Of a stretch of 6,095 nucleotides of DNA, positions 1 to 5,430 are shown in pieces; the stretch's first letter is position 1, and every line of letters starts with the position of its first letter. The notes under the pieces were generated by a model, which saw only the letters and a list, made by a program, of their open reading frames with translations, did no database searches and was not told where the DNA came from. Location of the stretch: the NCBI GenBank assembly GCA_900556055.1, contig USNJ01000123.1:1-6095 (forward strand), in the 5' to 3' direction. The stretch is from an uncultured Ruminococcus sp. (GTDB taxonomy: Bacteria > Bacillota > Clostridia > Oscillospirales > Ruminococcaceae). Both the position numbers and the translations under genes were made by a program.

Positions 1-609
1 CCGCCGATGTATTTTGACAGGCTGGGACTTCTCGACAACGGCGGCGGATTTTTCCACTGCGTCCATGTGACCGATGAGGACATAAAAACCATGAAAAAGC
101 GGAACATAGCTGCCGTGCTGAACCCATGCTCAAACACAAAGCTTGCAAGCGGCATCGCACCCGCAGCAAAGCTTCTCGCAAATGTAAGAGTCGGCATCGG
201 AACTGACGGTCCTGCGGGCAACAATGCGCTTGATATGTTCCGTGAGATGTACCTTGCAGCATCGCTCCCAAAGCTTGCGCTGTCAGATGCGGCTGCCGTA
301 AATGCGGAGGATATCCTCTATGCCGCAACTGCGGGAAGTGCTGAGATAATGGGGCTTTCCGACTGCACATCGCTCACTGTCGGCATGAAGGCGGATATGG
401 CTGTCATTGACCTTGACTGCCCGAATATGCGCCCGCTCCTGAATATCCCGAAAAATCTTGTTTACAGCGGCAATCCGTCAAACGTTGCAATGACTGTTCT
501 GAACGGAAATATCGTTTACGAACACGGCGAATTCCATCTCCCGAACTGCACGGCTGATGACATAATAAAAGATGCGGAAAAGGCAGTGCAAAGCATAAAA
601 AACAAATAA
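1..609 (+). CDS. mtaD: MtaD/SsnA-family amidohydrolase (SAH/MTA deaminase type), C-terminal part, 5' end outside window
   Basis: This is the C-terminal ~202 residues of a cytosolic metal-dependent deaminase; the frame is open to the left edge, so the true start lies upstream and the ATG at 7 is internal. Family members run about 400-450 residues and deaminate S-adenosylhomocysteine, 5'-methylthioadenosine or adenosine. Visible hallmarks are HCVH (first His codon at 55-57, matching the strand-6 catalytic His of the Thermotoga enzyme TM0936), NPCSNTKLASGIAP, GIGTDGPAGNN with the metal/catalytic Asp at 205-207, LDMFREM, and the C-terminal strand pattern KADMAVIDLD...NLVYSGNPSNVAMTV.NG.IVYE.GEF. 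The N-terminal HxH metal ligands are off the window. One oddity: the family's usual His before NPxSN is Leu here (VLNPCSN). The gene ends in TAA directly at a strong terminator and converges with the importer operon. Family is secure; the exact substrate, and so the symbol, is less so. Confidence 0.85.
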   Translation, partial: PPMYFDRLGLLDNGGGFFHCVHVTDEDIKTMKKRNIAAVLNPCSNTKLASGIAPAAKLLANVRVGIGTDGPAGNNALDMFREMYLAASLPKLALSDAAAVNAEDILYAATAGSAEIMGLSDCTSLTVGMKADMAVIDLDCPNMRPLLNIPKNLVYSGNPSNVAMTVLNGNIVYEHGEFHLPNCTADDIIKDAEKAVQSIKNK

Positions 610-732
610 AAAACGGCGGTGCGCAGGGGAATTAGCGTACCGCCGTTTTTCGGATTATATTGAAAGGTATGAGAGGGATATTAGCATACGATAAATCTGG
701 TTTCTTTAATGTATCGTTTTTCTAACTCCTTG
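604..732 (-). ncRNA. Candidate small RNA of about 130 nt (predicted from promoter plus terminator)
   Basis: This is inferred from a good minus-strand promoter ending at 739 and a strong minus-strand terminator at 650-609, with no gene between. The predicted RNA starts near AAGGAG (731-726), has a short ACGATA/TATCGT pairing (717-712 with 693-688, 18-nt loop) and ends in the 16-bp terminator stem. There is no credible open reading frame: the only ATG-initiated frame inside, MLISLSYLSI, lacks a ribosome binding site at proper distance. Its 3' end would overlap the stop codon of the amidohydrolase mRNA in antisense. I do not recognise it as a known RNA family. Alternatively the promoter is inactive and this is simply the operon's 3' untranslated region. 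Confidence 0.35.
609..650. terminator. Bidirectional intrinsic terminator between convergent transcripts
   Basis: A perfect 12-bp stem pairs 609-620 (AAAAACGGCGGT) with 639-650 (ACCGCCGTTTTT). It extends by four more pairs, one of them G-U, at 621-624/635-638, leaving a 10-nt loop. On the plus strand the stem ends in a run of five T, terminating the amidohydrolase transcript immediately after its TAA. On the minus strand it ends in six T, then A and three T (613 down to 604), so it should also stop transcription coming from the importer operon or from the promoter at 739-766. Confidence 0.92.
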
Positions 733-738
733 TCTATT

Positions 739-766
739 ATTATATCACAAATTATCATAATGTCTA
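739..766 (-). promoter_or_regulatory. Minus-strand sigma-A-type promoter with no annotated gene downstream
   Basis: Read on the minus strand, TAGACA (766-761) is followed after 16 nt by TATAAT (744-739), with TG one base upstream of the -10 (747-746), which makes an extended -10 element. It shares the 13-mer TTTGTGATATAAT and the same 16-nt spacer with the importer promoter at 4143-4170. Transcription would start near 731-732, downstream of the ATPase stop and heading into the terminator at 650-609. Confidence 0.6.
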
Positions 767-800
767 ATATACATATTTTATCAAACCTATAACTCTGCTG

Positions 801-1574
801 TTATATATCCCAGAAAGAGAACATTTTACGCATATATTCCGCAATGTCAAATCCGTAGACCGAGGATATTTCCGCACCTCTGCACACATCTGCGCATTTT
901 CCCTCTGTGATCTTTTCGCCGCCGTCGATAAGAAGCATTCTGTCCGATGCCGCCGCACACAGATTCAGATCATGGAACACCGCTATCATCGCACGTTCGG
1001 GAGTTATCCAATCACGCATAAGTCTGATAAGCTCGGGCTGCCCCGACAGGTCGATGTGATTTGCAGGCTCGTCCAGAAGTATGACACTCGGCTGCTGCGC
1101 AAAGGTCTTTGCAAGGAAAACACGCTGCAGCTGACCGCCCGACAGCTCGCCTATCTGCCGATGCGAAAGACCTTCCGTTCCCGTCTTTTTCAGGCAGTCC
1201 GAAACTATCTCTCTGTCCTCGGCGGACGGCGATGCGAATACGCCCGACATATACGGATAGCGTCCCAGCATCACCGTATCATAGACAGTATATGAACCGA
1301 ATGCACCGCCTGCGGATGTCTGAGAAAACAGTGCGCAGAGCCTTGCCGTTTCCTTGCGGGATATTTTCGAGATATTTTTTCCGTCTATCGAAATACTGCC
1401 CGAACTGCACGGGATTATACCGCACAGGCAGCGAAGAAGCGTGGTCTTTCCGCAGCCGTTTTTGCCCGCTATTGACAGTATTTCGCCGCCGTTCAGTGAA
1501 AAAGAAATGTTTTTTACGATGTCCCCGCCGCCGTAGCCGCAGGAAACATTCTCGGCAGACAGCAGAACGCTCAT
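801..1574 (-). CDS. ABC transporter ATP-binding protein, FecE/BtuD type, probable corrinoid importer subunit
   Basis: This 257-residue ATPase powers the importer from the cytoplasmic face of the membrane. All nucleotide-binding elements are present and in order: Walker A GKNGCGKTT at residues 37-45 (Lys replaces the frequent Pro after the first Gly), Q-loop Gln85, signature LSGGQ at 144-148, Walker B ILLDE at 165-169, D-loop NHID at 172-175 and the switch His201. Length is normal for the FecE/BtuD family. Its ATG overlaps the permease stop as ATGA (1574-1571), and its AAGGAGG ribosome binding site (1589-1583, 8-nt gap) is encoded by the last codons of the permease, so translation is probably coupled. 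Ferric-siderophore or heme ATPases look the same; the corrinoid assignment rests on the riboswitch upstream of the operon. It is the last gene of the operon; the nearest terminator is at 650-609. Confidence 0.9.
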   Translation of the reverse strand: MSVLLSAENVSCGYGGGDIVKNISFSLNGGEILSIAGKNGCGKTTLLRCLCGIIPCSSGSISIDGKNISKISRKETARLCALFSQTSAGGAFGSYTVYDTVMLGRYPYMSGVFASPSAEDREIVSDCLKKTGTEGLSHRQIGELSGGQLQRVFLAKTFAQQPSVILLDEPANHIDLSGQPELIRLMRDWITPERAMIAVFHDLNLCAAASDRMLLIDGGEKITEGKCADVCRGAEISSVYGFDIAEYMRKMFSFWDI

Positions 1575-2596
1575 GCCTTCTTCCTCCTTCTGAAAAAAAC
1601 ATAGGCGAAAAACGGTGCTCCGATAAGTGCCGTAACAGTGCCGACGGGAAGCTCGGAAGGTGCTGTCAGCGTTCTTGCGGCAATGTCGCAGATCACCATG
1701 AACGTTCCGCCGACTATCGCAGACATTGGTATTACCATGCTGTGCTTTGCGCCGAATATCCTGCGTACTATCTGCGGTGCGATCATGTCGATAAATCCGA
1801 TAACTCCCGAAAATGCAACTGCCGTACCTGTCAGAACCGACATTACTATCAGCAGAAAGCGGCGTGTTTTTGCCGGATCTATGCCCGCAGATGCCGCCTG
1901 TTCATCGCCGAAGCTCATAAGGTCAAGTTCACGCGAACGGCTTATATACACTGCTATGCATATCACCGAAACGACTGCCAGAACTGCACAATATCCCCAG
2001 CCTCTGCCCGAAAAGCTGCCCGTCTGCCACTTTAATATCTGCTTGTACTTTTCGTCTGCGAGATTTGCCATGAGATTTACTATCGCAGAAATGAACAGCG
2101 AGATCACCATTCCCGTCAGCACGATGGTACTGCTTTCAAAGCTTTTGTCTATCCTTGATGTAAATGCAACTGCGGCAAACATAGTCAGCAGAGCAGATGC
2201 AAGACCTGCTGCGGCAAGAGTGAACTGTCCCAGAAATGTGAAGCCTGCGGCGATAACGATACCCGCTCCCAGCGATGCACCGCTTGAAACCCCAAGCGTA
2301 TACGGCGAAGCCAGCGGATTTCTCAGCACCGACTGCACCGCCGCACCGCTCGCCGAAAGCGCAGCACCCGTCAGGAACGCAAGTATGACTCTCGGCATTC
2401 GCAGATCCATTATTATATTTACCGTCGTTGATTCAAGTCCTTCGGGCATGGGATCTCCGAATAATCTGACCGATATTGCCGACAGAATTTCTCTCGGCGG
2501 AACATAAACCGAACCTATGCCTATCCCGAAAATTATTGACAAAACCGCAAAAAAAACCGCACCGATGACGGAGATCACGGATCTTTTTCTATCCAT
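1571..2596 (-). CDS. ABC transporter permease, FecCD/BtuC family, probable corrinoid importer subunit
   Basis: This polytopic inner-membrane subunit (341 residues, about ten predicted helices as in BtuC) should act as a homodimer forming the translocation path. Family motifs are clear: MPRVILAFLTGAALSASGAAVQ, then RNPLASPYTLGVSSGASLG (residues 92-110), and near the C-terminus GFIDMIAPQIVRR (267-279), DIAARTL and ELPVGTVTALIGAPFF (315-330). In the common form GFxGLIVPHIVR the His is where this protein has Gln275 and the second Gly is Asp270. I chose the ATG at 2596 because AAAGGAG (2611-2605) lies 8 nt before it; the in-frame ATG at 2614 overlaps that Shine-Dalgarno and would add six residues. 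The gene lies 52 nt after the binding-protein gene with no terminator between, and overlaps the ATPase gene by 4 nt. Confidence 0.9.
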   Translation of the reverse strand: MDRKRSVISVIGAVFFAVLSIIFGIGIGSVYVPPREILSAISVRLFGDPMPEGLESTTVNIIMDLRMPRVILAFLTGAALSASGAAVQSVLRNPLASPYTLGVSSGASLGAGIVIAAGFTFLGQFTLAAAGLASALLTMFAAVAFTSRIDKSFESSTIVLTGMVISLFISAIVNLMANLADEKYKQILKWQTGSFSGRGWGYCAVLAVVSVICIAVYISRSRELDLMSFGDEQAASAGIDPAKTRRFLLIVMSVLTGTAVAFSGVIGFIDMIAPQIVRRIFGAKHSMVIPMSAIVGGTFMVICDIAARTLTAPSELPVGTVTALIGAPFFAYVFFRRRKKA

Positions 2597-2604
2597 GCAT
2601 AACA

Positions 2605-2611
2605 CTCCTTT
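2605..2611 (-). promoter_or_regulatory. Ribosome binding site that decides the permease start
   Basis: AAAGGAG on the minus strand sits 8 nt upstream of ATG 2596-2594. The longer open frame starting at 2614 has its ATG directly abutting this site, so it cannot be served by it. The shorter protein, beginning MDRKRSVISV, is preferred. Confidence 0.8.
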
Positions 2612-2648
2612 CATCAGTGCGGTGAAATTTTTATTTTATCCGATCAGA

Positions 2649-3716
2649 TCAGGCAGCTGCATCTTCGGAAGCTGTGCCGTAAACCTCGGGATAGATAGTC
2701 TCAGCAAGCAGCCATATACCGTCAACAACATGCTGTGAAGGTCTGCTTACAGGGTTAGGCTCAACCTGATAAACCTGCTTGTTTACGATAGCGGAGATAT
2801 TCTCCCAGCCTTCTCTGCTGTATATCTCGTTGTAGTCATATCCCTCGTACATAACGCTTGTTACGATAACATCGGGATTTGCAGCGATAACGCTTTCATC
2901 GGAGTTTGAGATCCAGCCCGACTCGGAAGCATAGATGTTCTCAGCACCGATAAGATTCAGTATATCATCGGAGAATGTGTCAGCACCGCAGGTATACATA
3001 TAAGGTGCTGCGGAAACCTCAAAATATACGGACTTCTTGTCTGTGATAGTCTCAGCAAGTGTCTTCACCTCAGCAACGCAGTCATCAATGGACTTAACGA
3101 GTTCATCGCCCTTTTCCTCAGTGCCTGTGCACTCTGCGAGAAAGCGGATATCGTCCTTAACGCCGTCGATAGACTCAGAGGAAGGAACATACAGTACAGT
3201 AACGCCTGCCTCCTTGAGTGCGGAATACGGATCGTCAGCACCTGTCATTGAAATGCCGTTGATAACAACAGCATCGGGATTCATAGCTGTGATAGCCTCG
3301 ATATCGAGGTTATAGAAATCAAGTGTGCATACCGAAGGGTCAATGCCTTCAACATCTGCGGAATACTTGTCTGCTGCGATGATCTTATCGCCCAGTCCAA
3401 GACCTGTGAGTATCTCGGAAACGGAGGGAGCGCCCGAAACGATAGTGTTTATCTCGCCGACCTCAACTGTTCCGCCCTCTCTGTCCTTGACTGTCTTTAC
3501 GCCGTCTGCGGATGCTTCCGTCTCCTCGGCAGATGTTTCTGCTTCGGTCTCCGCTTCTGCTGTGTCCTCATCGGAAGCTGCTTCTGATACTGTTGTATCT
3601 GCGGCTGTTGTTTCAGCTGCTGTGGTTTCTTCGGATGTGCCGTTTGATGCACAAGCTGTCATTGCCGCAGCTGTTACGGCTGCGAGGATCAGTGCTAAGA
3701 TCTTTTTGCTTTTCAT
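2649..3716 (-). CDS. Substrate-binding lipoprotein of a BtuF/FhuD-type ABC importer, probably corrinoid-binding
   Basis: This 355-residue extracytoplasmic receptor captures the substrate and delivers it to the permease. It starts with a lipoprotein signal (MKSKK, a hydrophobic stretch, lipobox MTAC with Cys22), so it should be lipid-anchored. Residues 23-71 form a low-complexity linker of almost only Ala, Thr, Ser, Glu and Asp, with no Lys or Arg. From about residue 74 the sequence is a class III periplasmic-binding fold (PF01497 type): IVSGAPSVSEILTGLGLGDKIIA, NLDIEAITAMNPDAVVING, then WISNSDESVIAANPDVIVTS and SRPSQHVVDGIWLLAETIYP. The ATG at 3716 has AAGGAA 7 nt upstream (3729-3724). It is the first gene behind the cobalamin riboswitch, which is the main reason to favour B12 or cobinamide over an iron siderophore. 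The ligand is not readable from the protein alone. Confidence 0.9.
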   Translation of the reverse strand: MKSKKILALILAAVTAAAMTACASNGTSEETTAAETTAADTTVSEAASDEDTAEAETEAETSAEETEASADGVKTVKDREGGTVEVGEINTIVSGAPSVSEILTGLGLGDKIIAADKYSADVEGIDPSVCTLDFYNLDIEAITAMNPDAVVINGISMTGADDPYSALKEAGVTVLYVPSSESIDGVKDDIRFLAECTGTEEKGDELVKSIDDCVAEVKTLAETITDKKSVYFEVSAAPYMYTCGADTFSDDILNLIGAENIYASESGWISNSDESVIAANPDVIVTSVMYEGYDYNEIYSREGWENISAIVNKQVYQVEPNPVSRPSQHVVDGIWLLAETIYPEVYGTASEDAAA

Positions 3717-3738
3717 TTTTCATTTCCTTCTTTCCATC

Positions 3739-3774
3739 AAAAAACGCATATCCGGATGTTATCCCGAATATGCG
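3739..3774 (-). terminator. Riboswitch-controlled intrinsic terminator (expression platform)
   Basis: On the minus strand CGCATATTCGG (3774-3764) pairs with CCGGATATGCG (3755-3745): 11 bp including one T-G wobble, an 8-nt loop, then six T (3744-3739). It lies between the riboswitch aptamer and the ribosome binding site of the binding-protein gene, the position expected for an attenuator. Ligand-bound aptamer is expected to favour this terminator; the ligand-free fold should disrupt it through an antiterminator that I could not identify with certainty. Confidence 0.88.
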
Positions 3775-3813
3775 GAAAACAGCAATGCAAAGCAGACCGC
3801 AGGCGATGACCGC

Positions 3814-3840
3814 CGCAGCAAAGACCTTGCATCTGCTGCG
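3814..3840 (-). promoter_or_regulatory. Hairpin in the linker between aptamer and terminator, with a competing pairing
   Basis: CGCAGCA (3840-3834) pairs perfectly with TGCTGCG (3820-3814) around a 13-nt loop. An alternative pairing uses part of the same bases: 3837-3827 with 3790-3781, ten pairs with one bulged base (AGCA/TGCT plus ATGCAA/TTGCAT). The two are mutually exclusive, so this 110-nt linker could take part in switching. Neither directly covers the terminator stem. Visible in sequence; the role is inferred. Confidence 0.4.
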
Positions 3841-3886
3841 TCAACCGTACATTGCGGAACACAGCCCACCGTAATAAAAACGGATT

Positions 3887-4097
3887 GATACAGGCGGGTA
3901 TTCCGACTTTGACCTCTCCGCAAGCCTTCCCAAATTTTCAGCAAGCCAAAACATTCAGTGACGTATTATGCGGAGCTGCGGACATTTTCGGTGATTTCCC
4001 GATATATCCGCGGATCATTACGGCGGCAGGACCGTGCTAAGCTTCCCCGTGCTTATGCCGAAAGGCATAGACAGATATGTAAATATCACACTGTATC
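3887..4097 (-). ncRNA. Cobalamin (vitamin B12) riboswitch aptamer
   Basis: On the minus strand the closing stem P1 is GATACAG (4097-4091) with CTGTATC (3893-3887). Inside are the conserved blocks in correct order: a small hairpin ATGCC-TTTC-GGCAT (4068-4055) followed by ATAAG, GGGGAAGC (4048-4041), ACGGTCCTGCCGCCGT (4035-4020), GTCACTGA (3962-3955), TTGGGAAGGC (3933-3924) and the B12 box AGTCGGAATACCCGCCTGT (3908-3890), which fits the consensus AGYCxGxAxACCxGCC. Such aptamers bind adenosyl- or hydroxo-cobalamin and repress B12 uptake or synthesis genes. Here it precedes a terminator and a binding-protein-dependent importer, implying transcriptional shut-off at high B12. Which cobalamin form it prefers cannot be read from this. 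Confidence 0.93.
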
Positions 4098-4142
4098 GGA
4101 CGCAGCATTATCTGCGCCTATGCGTTATAATATGATAGGATA

Positions 4143-4170
4143 ATTATATCACAAACTGCAAAAATGTCAA
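4143..4170 (-). promoter_or_regulatory. Consensus promoter of the riboswitch-importer operon
   Basis: On the minus strand TTGACA (4170-4165) and TATAAT (4148-4143) are both perfect consensus with a 16-nt spacer, and TG at 4151-4150 gives an extended -10. The start of transcription would be near 4136, leaving a leader of about 420 nt before the ATG at 3716. Near-perfect core elements suggest constitutive strong initiation with control left to the riboswitch. A 7-bp hairpin (GGCGCAG with CTGCGTC) lies in the leader before P1, around 4099-4117. Confidence 0.85.
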
Positions 4171-4332
4171 CATTATCACAGCATTTCCCGCAAAACGACA
4201 TCTCTCAGACAATATACACCGCCGTCTTTTTCACACTTTCCACAAATTATTAAAGAAAATCTAAGTTTTTCGCCTTTGCTCTTGACTTTATTCGGACAAT
4301 ATTATACAGTATAATTAATATCAAAGTAAGGA
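4171..4332. other. Divergent intergenic region without a gene
   Basis: Together with the 420-nt operon leader, this closes the stretch of more than 600 bases lacking a protein gene. I see no open frame with a ribosome binding site on either strand here, no tRNA and no repeat. The right end carries the AT-rich promoter candidate for the CPBP gene; the left part (4171-4280) shows nothing recognisable. Confidence 0.6.
4282..4315 (+). promoter_or_regulatory. Probable promoter of the CPBP-DUF308 gene pair
   Basis: TTGACT at 4282-4287 is a good -35. Two -10 candidates follow: TATACA at 4303-4308 (15-nt spacer) and a perfect TATAAT at 4310-4315 (22-nt spacer, too long for that -35). The geometry is imperfect, so the position is approximate. 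A start near 4315-4322 would leave a short leader of about 25 nt. Confidence 0.45.
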
Positions 4333-4344
4333 ATGATCACAGCA

Positions 4345-5409
4345 ATGACTGAACAGCAAATGCTTTACAGCGAGGTCTCCGTCCGTCCCGATGCGGCGGA
4401 AAAGAAAGAAATACGCAGACGCTACGGCTTCATCGCTCTTATGATGGCACTGCACGTTGCGATTTACAACATAGCTCCAAGACTTCTTGCGATAATATGC
4501 GGTGCTGCCTCCGGCGGTACGGGAAGCCTGAAGCAGATAATGACTGCGGGACAGGAATTTGAAAATCTCCATGACAATATTTTTATTCCGCTGAAAATAC
4601 TGCTTATACTTCTTTCCGAATTTATCCCCGTTATGATCGGAATGCGGCACTTTAAAATGAGCTTCAAAGATCTTTTCCGCACCGATACATTCTCGCAGAA
4701 GGACGTTGTTACATCTGTATTCAGCGGTCTGGGCGTGCAGTCGGCATCGGCTGTAATAACCGTCATCATAACAGTTATATACTTTTTCGTTACGGGTTCA
4801 ATGCTCCAGCAGCCGATAGATAACGGAAAGATGGGCATTTTTGCCACTATGATCTACTGGATATATGTCTGCATCGGCGCACCGGTAATGGAAGAGATAT
4901 TTATGAGAGGCTTCCTCTTAGGATCGCTCAGAAAATACGGCGACTGCTTTGCGGCGGTATTTTCGGGAATACTCTTCGGACTGTTCCATGAAAATCTCTA
5001 TCAGGCATCTTATGCAGTGCCTATGGGAATATTCTTTGCGGCAGTCGCACTGAAAACCAAGTCCATAGTACCGACGATCCTTATGCATTCGCTGTGCAAC
5101 ACAACAAACATGGTCATGGTAACATGGATACAGTACAGCATGGGCGCAGCAAGCACTGCGGACATGACCGAGAAAATAATGGCTGGAAATGTTACTTCGA
5201 TGTTCCCGATAGTATTCAACCTCATCTGGCGAATAGGCTTCGTCGTTGCCGGAATAGTAATGGCTGTTGTCATGCTGACGGGAAAATGGAAGATACGCAA
5301 AGCCACCCCCGCCGGAAAATCAAGAACATGGGGGCTAATGCTCACCACTCCCATGTGGATCATAACGCTGCTGTACCTCATTTTCATAAACATATACAGC
5401 TTGCTGTAA
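4345..5409 (+). CDS. CPBP-family (Rce1/Abi-type) intramembrane metalloprotease
   Basis: This is a 354-residue multi-pass membrane protein carrying all three signature motifs of the CPBP family (PF02517, CaaX protease and bacteriocin-processing): EEIFMR with Glu183, Glu184 and Arg188; FGLFH with Phe211 and His215; and HSLCN with His248 and Asn252. In Rce1 relatives these Glu and His residues form the active site inside the membrane. About eight hydrophobic segments are visible, roughly at 29-54, 81-101, 121-150, 165-182, 200-215, 222-256, 290-312 and 335-354. A charged N-terminus of about 27 residues precedes the first helix. I prefer ATG 4345 over ATG 4333 because the AAGGA at 4328-4332 abuts the latter and lies 12 nt before the former. 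No bacteriocin gene or CaaX substrate is in view, so the target is unknown; family members serve in peptide maturation, bacteriocin immunity or signalling. Confidence 0.85.
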   Translation: MTEQQMLYSEVSVRPDAAEKKEIRRRYGFIALMMALHVAIYNIAPRLLAIICGAASGGTGSLKQIMTAGQEFENLHDNIFIPLKILLILLSEFIPVMIGMRHFKMSFKDLFRTDTFSQKDVVTSVFSGLGVQSASAVITVIITVIYFFVTGSMLQQPIDNGKMGIFATMIYWIYVCIGAPVMEEIFMRGFLLGSLRKYGDCFAAVFSGILFGLFHENLYQASYAVPMGIFFAAVALKTKSIVPTILMHSLCNTTNMVMVTWIQYSMGAASTADMTEKIMAGNVTSMFPIVFNLIWRIGFVVAGIVMAVVMLTGKWKIRKATPAGKSRTWGLMLTTPMWIITLLYLIFINIYSLL

Positions 5410-5430
5410 AAAAAGAAAGGTCTGATAAAT

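Noticed and set aside
688..722. Weak plus-strand hairpin ACGATA/TATCGT followed by T-rich sequence, a possible second terminator for the amidohydrolase.
   Set aside because: The stem is only 6 bp, AT-rich, with an 18-nt loop, and a far stronger terminator lies 40 nt upstream.
681..758. A 25-codon minus-strand open frame (starts MIICDIIIDKEL, ends FIVC) across the intergenic promoter region.
   Set aside because: Its ATG lies inside the promoter spacer, upstream of the predicted transcription start, and has no ribosome binding site. The AAGGAG within it is too far from any usable start codon.
1109..2035. Long plus-strand open frame of about 300 codons opposite the ATPase and permease.
   Set aside because: The translation is rich in Arg, Cys and His with no domain or membrane pattern, and it runs antisense through two clearly real genes. 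It is a composition shadow.
1638..2507. Plus-strand open frame of 289 codons opposite the permease.
   Set aside because: It is the exact antisense frame of a well-conserved FecCD permease and shows no recognisable motif or ribosome binding site.
3325..3888. Plus-strand Ser/Val/Ala-rich open frame opposite the binding-protein N-terminus and leader.
   Set aside because: The repetitive composition mirrors the Glu/Ala/Thr linker codons on the other strand and the frame runs into the riboswitch. It is not a real low-complexity surface protein.
4310..4315. Perfect TATAAT as the -10 paired with TTGACT at 4282-4287.
   Set aside because: The spacer would be 22 nt, well outside the usual 16-18 nt. 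I therefore report the promoter only as approximate.
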